Below, piece after piece: positions 29,153 to 40,840 of a stretch of DNA of 64,000 nt (position 1 is the stretch's first letter; every line of letters begins with the position of its first letter). The stretch is taken from contig NC_092577.1 in assembly GCF_037975245.1 (NCBI RefSeq), positions 15,328,013-15,392,012 of the forward strand. Reading direction: 5' to 3'. Origin of the DNA: Apostichopus japonicus. Lineage: Eukaryota; Echinodermata; Holothuroidea; Aspidochirotida; Stichopodidae. The notes below the pieces were generated by a model that was not told where the DNA came from, did not search any database, and saw only the letters and a list, made by a program, of their open reading frames with translations. The translations under genes were made by a program, and so were the position numbers.

Positions 29153-32138
29153 TGATGACAAACACAGTGACTATATGTCAACGGAGGAAAGAACCCTAGC
29201 TATTTGGGTAAAGTATTTAAGCCCCATGTCGTTAGCATTTAAGTACAAATGTAAATTATATCGTAATTCAGCAGACCAGGAACTACTATTTCAACTGTTT
29301 GTAATAAGCACATCTATATACAAAGCTAGTTGAAGTGACAGTATTTACAGCTGATGAAAATGAACTGAAGTGGTGATTGGTTATGATTACTCTTTGCTAA
29401 GTTTATCAAAATGTACTAGATACTAGAAATCAGCTTCTCCAGTCTAACCATTGCATGGAAGTGTTGTTCCTTCAACACATTTACATACATACATTTACTA
29501 ATAAGTCACACTGACTGTAGCAGCTCATTCGAAATCCTCCCTTTAACCAAACTACCATGGTATTAAAGGGCTCATTTCATATGAACAGTATTAGAGTGTA
29601 CAGTAGTATCATGTCATACCCTCTGATCCACAAAAAATGACAGTCAAAAATAACTAGTGTGTCATAACACATTATTAAGCTCTACATACATTTAATAGGT
29701 TTACATATTTTACACATTTTTTATTTTGCTACAATGTTGTGAAAATTCCTCAACATTTTTTGGGTCGCATATATATGTGGCCATTTGCTGAATTGGAGTC
29801 GCGCCTCATCTTCACTAGAATGTTGTGGTTAAGTATGACTCGAAAGTGCAATTTGGGACTTATGGGAGTTAACATCTACTAAGTTGATATCACATGAGTT
29901 ACACGGTAGGCTAATTCAAGGAATAGATTCAAACCTTACTAGAGAGGATTCTACTTCCTACATGAACACAACATATGTAATGTTACCATGTATCACTTGA
30001 GATAGTTAAGCTGTCTATCATAATGATGCAATATGACAATCACCTTTTTATATGTATTCCATATAAGAATCTATTAAAATTTCATCAATACTTGTTTTCT
30101 GTTTCTTCTTTCTATGTGAGTTATTCATGACTTGTGTTGAGAAAATATAACTCTGCAGCAAAGCAGAGCATATGAAAATTGACTTGAAGAACAAATCTGG
30201 CAATACATCAGATGACCTTTAAAGAATGGACATCACCTAGTGTCTGGTACATGAAAAAAATCGTGCAAAGTATGGTAATACATCAGCCCCAATAGGAGGA
30301 GATTTTGGCATCAAGCACTTGTGTAGTTCTTGTGATAACCAATACATGTCTAATATGGTATTCTATTTCTTTCTGTGAAGATATGGGCTCTCTCTACAAT
30401 GTGTGTGCCAATGTGTTCACCATTTCTGATCTTTTCTTCTGATTGGTAGTGAGAATATTGTTGCCTACAGCAAAATCATGTGGCTGCTGGGAAACAAGTC
30501 TTGCCATTCCTAAGAACACTATTTTTTAATGGTATGTTGCATTGAGCCCAAATATGGTAGATTTTCAAATATGGTCACCTACCTTTGGTCAAACTTCTTC
30601 AACTGTTTTTATTTATTATTTATTTCTGCCTTTTGACAAACATTTGCATGGATAAAATTAGCACCACAAGATTATGTAGATGAAAAAGATTAATGAACAA
30701 TATGGCACATGAAGGTCATATCAAAGACTGCAATCAACATGAAAACTGAAAGGATTATATTACTGTTGAAGAAGTCGACTCAAAACTTTGATTACAACAA
30801 TTAAATTGGAAGATGTTGGTTAACTGGCAGCCAAACCGTCGTCACCACAATTAGATGATTCCAATGAAGTATCATAGTATCAAGTCACATTTGACAGGGA
30901 CTTGCTACCTCAATGATTGACACGTTACTGACCTAAGCACTGTTACGTAGGGAAAAGTTTCTGTCAGGCGGGTTGCTATCATGTTCTTTCCATCGTTTCT
31001 GATATGATACTTTAATTACCCCGGAAAATATGTATGTGGTGGTCCATGGTTGTACCGAAAAAGGTCGGAAATGAACATGGAATAGTTTCGTCAGTATTGG
31101 GTGCAAATATGGTATTGACCTGAAAATGTTCAGTGTAAGTTGCATCACCATAGCTGGCATGAGTAGTAACAAGAAAACGTATAAATCGCAAGAATGGTAC
31201 CCAACCACAACCCATCTGTGCAGGCAAATATACCCAGTACCATAATGTCATATCTTCTTTCATTTTTTCTTTTTTAAGGGGGGGGGGGGTCAGACAACTG
31301 AAAATGAATGAAACATCCTCCTTGTTCTTGGAGCAATCGCGAGTGAAGGTTCGAAAAGGGATGCTAGATCAGTAAAAGGGGGGAGGGGGTGGTTGGTGGG
31401 GACTGTTGGGCATCTTCATGATAATCGATGGGTTTGGTTTCCTCAATAAAATACTTGATGGGTGAGTGGCCCATAATAAGTAGTGCCCTGTTGACTTTGA
31501 TGCAATTATATAACATATATGAGGTCAATCTGCTTTAAAATCTTCATAATTGCAAGTGTGGTAACCATTTGTCAGAATTCTTAATAAAAAAAGGATTATT
31601 GATAATGTATATAGACTGAAATGCGGTTGTGTATTTAGCAATTTCACATGATGATGCACTTATGATTGACCATGTGACCATTACATTAAATAAATTTAAA
31701 GCAGGAGAATGTTGCAAGTGGGAGGGCATTTCTCCCCCCAATGGCTTCCAAAGCAAAGCAATATTTGACATAAATTTTTTAGATGACATTACTGCTGAAT
31801 GAGTGTTTCTCATCCAATAATATCATGAAAAATATTAAGAATTGGAATTAACTGCATGCGTTTTGTACTACTGTGGCGAAAAATAAACCGAAATCACAAA
31901 TTGCTCACTAACTGACAATCACTTCTAAAAACGGTTACACTGGCCTGCTTTGTCAGTCAACCCTAGCTTAGGGTTGAATCTTATGCGCCGATGGTCAAAC
32001 AATTTAGTTCAGTGAGACCTTCAAAAGTAAGTGGATTGCGCAATGTGAAATGTAAATTGTCAATACTTTAGAGTTAGCATCCCAGTCGCTTTCTGTAATA
32101 TCCGACTATCAAAAGTCTCCTTGAATGGTTTGTAAGGG
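29153..32138. other. No gene recognised
   Basis: AT-rich sequence with no convincing exon, transposon end or motif. It includes G runs near 31279-31288 and 31380-31400. It could be the 3' flank or further introns of the TFII-I-like gene. Confidence 0.4.
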
Positions 32139-32140
32139 TC

Positions 32141-32242
32141 CACGATAGTTATCGTGAAATTCATAACATGTGTGATGAAGTTATAACACAGCACGATAAC
32201 TATCGTGGATCACCATTAGCAAGAACCACGTTAGTTATCGTG
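32141..32242. repeat. Three 16-bp palindromes of CACGATAGTTATCGTG type
   Basis: CACGATAGTTATCGTG at 32141-32156, CACGATAACTATCGTG at 32192-32207 and CACGTTAGTTATCGTG at 32227-32242. The first two are near-perfect palindromes and also inverted copies of each other including a flanking TCC/GGA. They sit just upstream of a LINE fragment. Confidence 0.85.
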
Positions 32243-32264
32243 ACGACAAGGAGAATCGGGTGCA

Positions 32265-32694
32265 CCTGGACCATAAAAGCGGCTGACATGAATCGCCTTG
32301 ACGCTTTAGGTAGAGAAATTTGGCGACGTTTGCTTGGTCTCACATGGAAAGACCATGTGTCGAATGATGAACTAAACACGAAGATCGCTGGGCGATGGCT
32401 GTTCTCTTCTGAAACTGTTCTTCAACATAACGCAAAATGGTTCGGACATGCAGTACGTTGTGGAGGCCTTACATGTGCTGTGCTGTACTCTGTGGGCTAC
32501 CCTGTGGTTACAAACGTAAGCCAGGCCGACCGCATTTACGATGGATTGACAATTTAACCAAATGGTCCGGCCGTTCTGCAGCCCAGCTACTCGAAGATTG
32601 CAGGCACCGGATTAACATTATAAAAGGTTAGAATCCTAACATTGTTTATAATCTTCGGGGAGGTCAACGGGCCAATTTGGCTTATGACTATTGA
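32265..32694 (+). mobile_element. 3' fragment of a non-LTR retrotransposon
   Basis: Reads KAADMNRLDALGREIWRRLL, then GLTWKDHVSNDEL and KWFGHAVRCGGL; after a one-base frame shift near 32500 it reads KPGRPHLRWIDNL. This is the C-terminal region of a reverse transcriptase ORF as found in RTE/CR1-like LINEs. It is 5'-truncated, and ends with a 54-bp 3' block (32641-32694) that recurs, identical, on the opposite strand at 43409-43462. Confidence 0.7.
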
Positions 32695-34372
32695 CTATAG
32701 TCGCTCATGATTGGTCGGAAAAGTTACGTCATCACCATAAAAACCTTCATTTCGACGTTACCAAAATGTCTGCAATCCATTCGTTGTAACGAAGATATAC
32801 CCATTCAAAATTACCCGAAGCTTTTCGTAAGTATAAGTATATATCTTTGAATTGGTTTAGACATATTTAGCACACTTGTTTGGTAAAATTGTATGATCTA
32901 TTATCGATGTTTCATCGAAGTTTTCTGTGAAGGCATTAATCGATAACATCGCATAGTGAAAGTTACGTACAGGGTGCATCACACATGCGCTGTAGGCCTT
33001 AAAGTAATATAACTGTGTACACAACGCAGTGACGGAAATATATAATACTGCACACGTACTGTTTTGAGTATATTCATCTAGACTAGGGAACTCGCGGCGT
33101 CAAGTTGAATTAAGTGTACCTATTCCACGAAACGAATTCAGATTTCAATAGAACGACTCAAGAATGGATAACGTTAACACAAACCCAAATGGAATGTAGC
33201 ATATGTACCATAATTAAGGTCAACATGTGATCCAAACATTAAAAGTAAAGTTAGTGCGTTTGAAGGGAAACACAGTTTCTAGACTTTTAGAGGTCTACTT
33301 AATAATAATAAAAACTACTAACCTCTAATAATAGTTCTGTCGAGTTTAACCCTCCTTGGCGTCGGTCCAGGGAACTTGAACTGTCAGTTCCAGGATAGAT
33401 CCGTGTATATAAAATAATGCTTAGTATTGAATAATTGAATAACTGAATCCGCTAGTAATTGGTGGGTTGCATTGCTACATCCCACACATAAAATGTTCGG
33501 TGGATTCCCGAAGAATATACGAAGTATCGGCCTTTTTAGCCAGCTATCGCTGTGGTGTAGGCGCTGGTATATATTGTAGTGCTAAAGTAATATTACGGCT
33601 TAGAAAACAACCTTCGCTAACCAATTCACTTAACGAATTGGCTGAAAAAACGATGTCGCTGTACACTTGAACTTATAACCCAAAACTGTCTCTCGATCGT
33701 TGAACACTGGTCCTCTTTGTTCAAGTTTACTATAAATGGGAGGGAGATAAGCAAGAAAGTTGGGCAACAGAATGTTTGTAAACAAAATACGTAGGCTGTT
33801 CCACTTTGCGAGAGGGAATACTTTATAGGCTCGCTTGCAGTCCAGTCACTACAGACTTCAAACTTCCAAACTTCAAACTTAATTATTGGTGCTGCTATAA
33901 TGAGCAATCGAAATGAGGAATGGTTTGCCTGAGAAAGTTGTACAAGTTTGCATGTAGTGTGAATGGGTTTAAGAATGCTTTGGACAAGCACTTTAAGCAT
34001 TGTAATCGGGTCTGAGTGTTTGTGTCTTCAGTTTTTTTTCCCCTCTCCTATAGGGTCCTTGAGTGTCCCTCCTGATCCATTTTTTTATACTAAACTAACC
34101 TAATCTGATTCGCTGAAAACTACGTAATTGCAAACCTGTTTGGGAAAATTAATTGCTCCCATTGACTTACACACTAAACTTGTCACTTTCCAAGGCCACT
34201 TCAAGCTCATTCAAATTTATTGATAAAGATTTTGAAGTCTTCACAATTGATTATAGGCCTACTTACCAAAACAGCACAGATTAAAAACATGGTGGTTACA
34301 TTAAAGTGTTCAAGATGCTAAATACCCTTATCTCAATCAAATGTGGACACCTTGTACTATGACTAAATAAAG
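32695..34372. other. No gene recognised
   Basis: No exon-like or transposon-like structure recognised except a block at about 34148-34198 (TTAATTGCTCCCATTGACTT and following) that recurs near 39089-39143, indicating a dispersed repeat. Confidence 0.4.
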
Positions 34373-35403
34373 GGGACAAACTAAAACGAATGACCGAATG
34401 ACAATTGACTTTGTACAGGGTTAATTATCATTCGCGAATGACAGCGAATGACAGCGAATGACAGCGAATGACAGCGAATGACAGCGAATGACAGCGAATG
34501 ACAGCGAATGACAGCGAATGACAGCGAATGACAGCGAATGACAGCGAATGACAGCGAATGACAGCGAATGACAGCGAATGACAGCGAATGACAGCGAATG
34601 ACAGCGAATGACAGCGAATGACAGCGAATGACAGCGAATGACAACGAATGACAACGAATGACAACGAATGACAACGAATGACAACGAATGACAACGAATG
34701 ACAACGAATGACAACGAATGACAACGAATGACGGTGATGAGAAGAGATAGATTGATAGATATCATTAACGCAGTGGAGTAAATGCGGTTATTGGTTTTCT
34801 GCTCAAAAATGATTTGAGGAAAGTCGCATGTTACGTGGTTGCAGAGTTTTGGTGTAATTTACGGATAGAAACCACAGGGAAAGTTTTTGTGTGAGAATGC
34901 GCTTGAGTGCTGTGCTTTTGACAATTACCTCTGTAGATTTAAATAGAAAGATAACTGGGGTAATTGTTAGATGCTGGCTTATTGGTATGTTTCAAACTGA
35001 TATATCCACGATTAATTTGGGTGGAAAATGCTATGATATCGTACTATTAAAGTATAAAAATTGTAGCCGTTTCAAGATTATAGTATTGTTAGTTTCTAAC
35101 AATTAATATCGGAAAAATGACGTCAATTTACTTTTTAAAATCAGACTTACAATTTCGCTTACTATAAGGTGCGTTTGTATCTTGTCCGTACTTTACTAGA
35201 TCTGTAAGCCACACACTTCGCGTCCACTCGGTTTGCGTGGCTTTAATATATACCCACGAAGTCTGAACTGTGATATCCGGTTGAAGCAAATGTCTGTGCT
35301 GTCATTCACTGTCATTCGTTTTAGTCAACGCAATTTTTAAGTGTGTACAACATATTGTCGTTCGTTATGCGTAACGCAATTGTCATTCGTTTTAGTAACA
35401 CCC
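34373..35403. mobile_element. MITE with 8-bp target duplication and amplified end motif
   Basis: Identical AAATAAAG sequences flank it (34365-34372 and 35404-35411). The ends begin GGG and share ACTAAAACGAATGAC as inverted repeats (22 bp with four mismatches). Further inverted copies of GTCATTCGTTTTAG lie just inside the right end. The interior has a 10-bp tandem array at 34435-34732 and otherwise AT-rich sequence without coding capacity. Eight-bp duplications fit hAT, P or Merlin groups; superfamily not assigned. Confidence 0.75.
34435..34732. repeat. 10-bp tandem array CGAATGACAG / CGAATGACAA
   Basis: Twenty perfect CGAATGACAG units are followed without a break by nine CGAATGACAA units. 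The unit contains CGAATGAC, the same core found in both terminal repeats of the surrounding MITE. Open frames across it (period 10 residues) are artefacts. Confidence 0.97.
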
Positions 35404-35748
35404 AAATAAAGGATTTAAAGTATTCTTGCAGGGTATGTAACATATTCACAAAATATCTGACTGAGTTGCATGGAGACAAAATTCACTGAAGAAACAGGTC
35501 ATGTATTAATTAATAAGACCGTCAACCATCAAAGTAAGGCAAATTGCATGAAAAGATTTCTCCAGCAGATCAGGGTAGTTAACAATGTCATATCACCTGT
35601 CAAGCTTGATCTAGATCACAGGAAGAATTCAAAGCTTGAGCTTATACCAATTACAATCACTACAGACAAAGACACATTCATCTGACATCTCCGGAGGGGA
35701 TCCATTATTTATATATTATTTGCCACCCTAGTACTAACAAGTAGTTAA

Positions 35749-36101
35749 AGGGTGTGAAGACTCGCGCAAAAAAACGTATAATGGTTATTTGAGCTAGTTT
35801 CGAATGAGGTGTAACAGAAGTGTTAGACACCACCATCGATCCCAGAAAATACACACAGCTTGCTACCGTCGGTAATTAGACACTAGTGTACAGTCAGTAC
35901 ATACAGCTGCGGTCAATACCCACAGCACAGTGTACAAACAATACAGCAATGGACATCTCAGGTCCAGCTAAAGCTAACAAGGTATCACGTTTCATTACTG
36001 TCTGCATTTTGTAGCGACACGAACAAAACGTCACTTGCAAGCAACAGAAAGTTAACTTTTTCAAATGGCCGCACGCGGTTTGGGGCGAGTCTTCAATGCC
36101 T
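35749..36101. mobile_element. TTAA-flanked MITE (T2/Kolobok-like), copy B
   Basis: Flanked by TTAA at 35745-35748 and 36102-36105. The ends AGGGTGTGAAGACTCGC and the complement of AGGCATTGAAGACTCGCC pair as inverted repeats. It is the longer of two related copies in the window (other at 26257-26533). No coding capacity. Confidence 0.8.
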
Positions 36102-36105
36102 TTAA

Positions 36106-39100
36106 GCAACAGTATCACTTTGCAATGAATTTGTCAGTCAATGTTCTGTGAAATTCTGCACACCAAGTGCGAAAGAGAAGAAGAAATACATGCAGTCTAC
36201 CATGTGCAGCTTAACTTGAACAGAATAAAGGTAATTCAAGTAAACTACAGGTCCAAAAATTACAGGCACCTATTTTGGTATTTTTGCGTGTCTGGCGATA
36301 AAAAATTCGCAGTTGAGGATGCAAAATACTGTGAACTTTTTTAATTTAAATTGTCACGAAACTGATGACAATTTTAAAATGACAAGTAAGAGTAGCTATA
36401 TTATGTTATAAAATGAAAAGAGATTTAATCTGTCTTACAATCTTTAAAAAGTTTAACTTACAAAACTTCCGATATTATGAACAAACAACGTTCGGCAAAG
36501 CCCAGTTTCTAGACTGCCTAACAATGAATAGCGTGCACTATACGTACATCAGTTTAGAACTGCAGTACGGTTTAACCCTACTTATATACTACGGTAGGCT
36601 ACATGTGCAACGAATTTCCCCAGGTACCTTGCCAAACAACTGTGAGCTCATCCCCTGTCTAACACCTGTTTGTTACGATTTTTGGGACGTTTCCAAGAAA
36701 CGTTTCATGGAGTATTCCCCATGATACACGAGGCACAGTCCATACCATACACGCAGCACACGATATCAAGGCCCCTATAGCTATGGCCATCTTTTTGAAA
36801 GTAAACCTTGTAATAAAATATGTTTTAGGCCACTTGGCATGATTAACTAAATGCTTAATATTGTTTCCATGTTCTTTTAGAACACGTCAAGTTCGCAAAA
36901 TACGATTAGTTGTGTTTTTGTAGTTATGTGACATCCGTAACCGACGAGGTGGTTAGGCTATTTGCTATGCACTTAACTATGGTAGGATATTATTTTTTCC
37001 GTATTTTTGGAAATTCTAGAAAATACTTTCTTTTCCCCCGCTTAACACCAGATGTGGTCTTACGGCTTATTCATAAATGGGTGTACTAGAGCCTTGTTTA
37101 CATGGTATTAGTTGCATTTAGCACGATATGCCAGTTTCGCGTGAATTTGTTTTCCTCCAGCCAGGCTGGATTTCCAGCGAGCATCGCGGATTTCCCGCGA
37201 ACCTGGTTCGCAAGGTTTTCCTTGACCAATACATGTTGTGTTCTAAGGCAATAATTTCTTTATATTTTCTTGCTGTTTTGCCTTAAGAAATGTTTTGTAA
37301 TAAAGATTGTGTTCAATATATTAACGATGGGTGTCAGTTGGTCTGTTTTTAGCGAAGTCCTTATAGTCTGGTCGATAAAGGTGAAAAATAATAAAGTTGT
37401 GTTGAATTTATGATGGTATCAAACGTAACAGAATGTTGTTTAAAAGGATACATAAAAAAAAATCTCTGGCGAAAAGTTTTATGTGCTAGTCAATTCGGAC
37501 GCTATAAATGGCTTTGTAAAAGTTATCGGTATTAAAACACCCAGAAAAAATTTATGCACACGATGCGAAGCACGCGTACAGTATTATCCATTTTTAACGA
37601 GGTTCGATCTGCTTGCCCTCTGTTTGATAAACTTACGTTCAGTGCACATATACTAAGCAGCAAGCGCAGTACATACTGAGCGGCTAAATATAATTAAGGC
37701 CGAAGCCACGGACTCCTTTCTTGACGGAAAGTAGCGCTAGGCGGCGAGAGATATGCTGGAATCACTTCCATATTCGAACGCGCTGCACATAACGCTATTT
37801 CACACATGCTAGGCTAGGCTTTTTATGTACAGTAACTGCGTGACTTGGCCGTAACTCAGTGCTCGATACGGGCGAATAAACAGAATATACAAATGGAAAG
37901 TTTTTACGAACAGGTTGCATTTAAGACCTTTTTTTATATACCATAAACTGAAAAAATATTTCACAACGAAATTTGTTAGGAAGTGACAACTTCAACAGAA
38001 ATTCAGTTTTTCTTTCTTGAAAGTTTATTGTGGGCCGTTGGTTGATGTTGTGCGATGTAGGCCTAGTATAGGCTGATGGCCTACAAATTTGACAAGGTGT
38101 ATACTGATGGTACTTGTATTCCGATAGTTGTAGTTACGATGTTGTAAACAACAATAGCTGGGGAACCACTTTCTTCACGAAACAGTACGTAGAACTCGGT
38201 AAATCACTACAGTATAATAACTTCCTGGACTGAGAGTATCGATCGTTTCTGCTCCTAGCAGCAATGCTTTCTTTGTAACTCTAATCGGATTAAGTGACTT
38301 GGTGGAATATTTCGGAAAGGCTCGGGAGTGTTCACTTGAGCTTGCTGCAATAATGAGACACACCTGAGTGCACACGAGCTGTGCTCTTCCGCGGCATACC
38401 GCAACGGCAAGTTTTGAAAAGGCCCCTAATGTGTCCAAAGCAAACAGTGGTCAAAATGTTAGTCCTACACAACACTACCAAGGCATCTGTTTATAACATC
38501 AAAGTTTAAGGCAATTATATATGAAGGCCACTCGCCAACATGAATCTTCAAAAGTCAATAGTTATTAGTGCTACTACTGAGCTTCTCATTGCTACCATTT
38601 AAGTCAGGGAGTAAACAATATGGCAGTGACCAAGCTGGGACAACCACATTTTATGTATTTGGAATAAACTTATTCCAAATTTACTGTTATCCATACAACG
38701 AAACGTCCTGTACATTGATTACCGTTGCTATGCAAGCTTCGTGAAACTAGTGTCGACCACACACATCTATATAGGACCGAGCGTCCTCCTCACTGCTAGT
38801 CATCGGTAGCCGCTGAGCCTAAAGAAACATTAAAAATAACTCAAGTATGGAAAAATAGCTCACTGTGTGACAATAGGACCCTAACAAAGTCCATCTCATC
38901 AATCCCAGGCCTAAAAGCCAAAATTTTGACCTAAATACTCATTTCTGACCACAGAAACCACTGATATATGAAATCATGGAATGTCTCCTGCGAAATATCA
39001 ATTGCTACACTATACTGTAGAGCCATTAACATGCTGTTTTTCAGCCAAATTGACTAAATCACCATTTTGCCTATAGGCATCGCACCACAATTAATTGCTC

Positions 39101-40535
39101 CCATTGACTTACGCACTATTAACTCGTCACTATTCCAGGCCGATATAGCATATAGATAAGAAGTTTTCAACTGTCATGTTCATCATTAAACATTCAACTT
39201 TTGCCACCATGACCATTTAGATTTTGAGCTAGAAGAGCTCAAATTTTATCATGGTGCTCCCCATCCCATCTGGCAGCTGTCGCTGCGGAATCTTCATGTT
39301 TCACCCAAGATTTTCTAAAATACCTTAAATCTCCTTCAATCCTCCAGATTTGTTTAGACCATCGGTAGTTTATTTCATCCTCTTCAACATCCAAACATTA
39401 AAAAGAATGAAGATGACTTAGAAAATGCCAAAACCATTATTACAGTAGAGCACTTTGGAGCTATTTTCCATCTCAGACGGATGTGCACTCTTATTGTGGT
39501 GTAATATCTATACATATGTGAACTTCGATTGTGCGTAGCTAGCCTATGAAACTGTTCGGTACGATCAAATCTATCCAAATACAGATGTGCGAGTCAGTCG
39601 GCGCGCGGGCAGAGTGTTAAGTTACCCATTTATGTAGTTCAGTAAATGGTAATAGGGCCGTATTATGTTATTTTCGAAGCATAATCTGTCCTTGGCTGGA
39701 CTAACTTGAATAGCGTTGCCCCTAATTACATTAGGCCTTGGCTAAAGATAATGTAAAGCCTAATTAAAATTGAACGTTTGGTCCCATCATGTAATAGCCT
39801 ACTATAGACCTACTACAACGAGTAAAAGCTACTACTAATACTTTAGGGCAATTCCATGCTAATCCACACATTTTATTTGGGACATTCAGAGATTCTGAAG
39901 AGCTGTAATAAATAGGGTTATTCACAAATTTAAATGTTTATTTGCTGAGCACTGTCATGAATATATATTTTGAGGAATTTCAGCTTCATCGATCATTAGG
40001 CCTATTTTAAAGATTTTGGACTAGCCTAGGCGAATTAATATGGCCTACTGCGTTATACATGGGACCAGAGAAAATGTCAATTATTGTATGTTTTCAATCC
40101 ATTTATGATAGGTTTCTCTGAAAGTACAGGTCTATTCAAATCACCTGTTCACAATTCCAGTGATAGTATGTGGTATGTGTGGCTCGGTAGAGATGGTATT
40201 ATCGCTGCCTGCGGAAAAATTATTATAATGCTCCAATAAGTCCCACTCAACACAATGATCAAAGAGTTCAATTGATATCACAATTTATTTTCTCCGTAAT
40301 AGTATTCCAAAACTTGCTTTGCAAAATACTGATTACAAAGATTATACGCCATAACTATGATTGGTACAATATCACTTCATGACATCCCTCTTGCCTGATT
40401 TTTTTTTAATTTGAACAACATGTATAACTTTTGAAGTAGTGAAATTGGTAAACTTCAAAGAAACGTCCAGAAAAAAATTTCATGATATTAAAATCTGACA
40501 TCATTAATATAAAAAGCATACCAAGTAACAATATA
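36106..40535. other. No gene recognised
   Basis: Unique-looking sequence with several CpG-containing stretches (about 37560-37870, 38200-38450). Nothing in either strand shows a recognisable protein motif or splice-consistent frame. The block near 39089-39143 is shared with 34148-34198. Confidence 0.4.
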
Positions 40536-40840
40536 GCGGTGCTGTGGCCGAGTGGATAAAGGCTGTGGCATTTGAAGCAATGAGGCTTAGCAATCTGGAG
40601 GTTCCGGTTCGATACCCGGCCGGGTCATAGTAAGGTGGGTTTTCATTTAAGAGCAATCTACGGTTTCCCCTTTTGAAATGACTTTCTAGATTGAAAAGAT
40701 TCCAAATTTGAGTTAAAATGTTGAAATGGAAGCCACCATTTGTGTAAGTTGTAATCCATAAGCCCTTGCTGGTTTCTCCCACATTTTGTGGTCGCTTAAG
40801 CATTGTAAAAATAACTGCTGATTATTATTATTATTATTAC
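40536..40840 (+). repeat. tRNA-derived SINE with ATT tail
   Basis: A box TGGCCGAGTGG (40545-40555) and B box GGTTCGATACC (40606-40616) with a T-arm CCGG/CCGG stem form a tRNA Ser/Leu-like head. About 190 bp of body follows, ending in (ATT)n at 40821-40839. The acceptor stem does not pair, so it is not a working tRNA gene. Confidence 0.75.

Noticed and set aside
34381-34765. Overlapping minus-strand frames with a 10-residue repeat (CHSLSFAVIR)
   Set aside because: A 10-bp tandem repeat without stops is open in all three frames; there is no start context or non-repeat domain.
40536-40625. Functional tRNA gene
   Set aside because: A and B boxes are present but the acceptor stem does not pair and an unrelated body with an ATT tail follows: a SINE.
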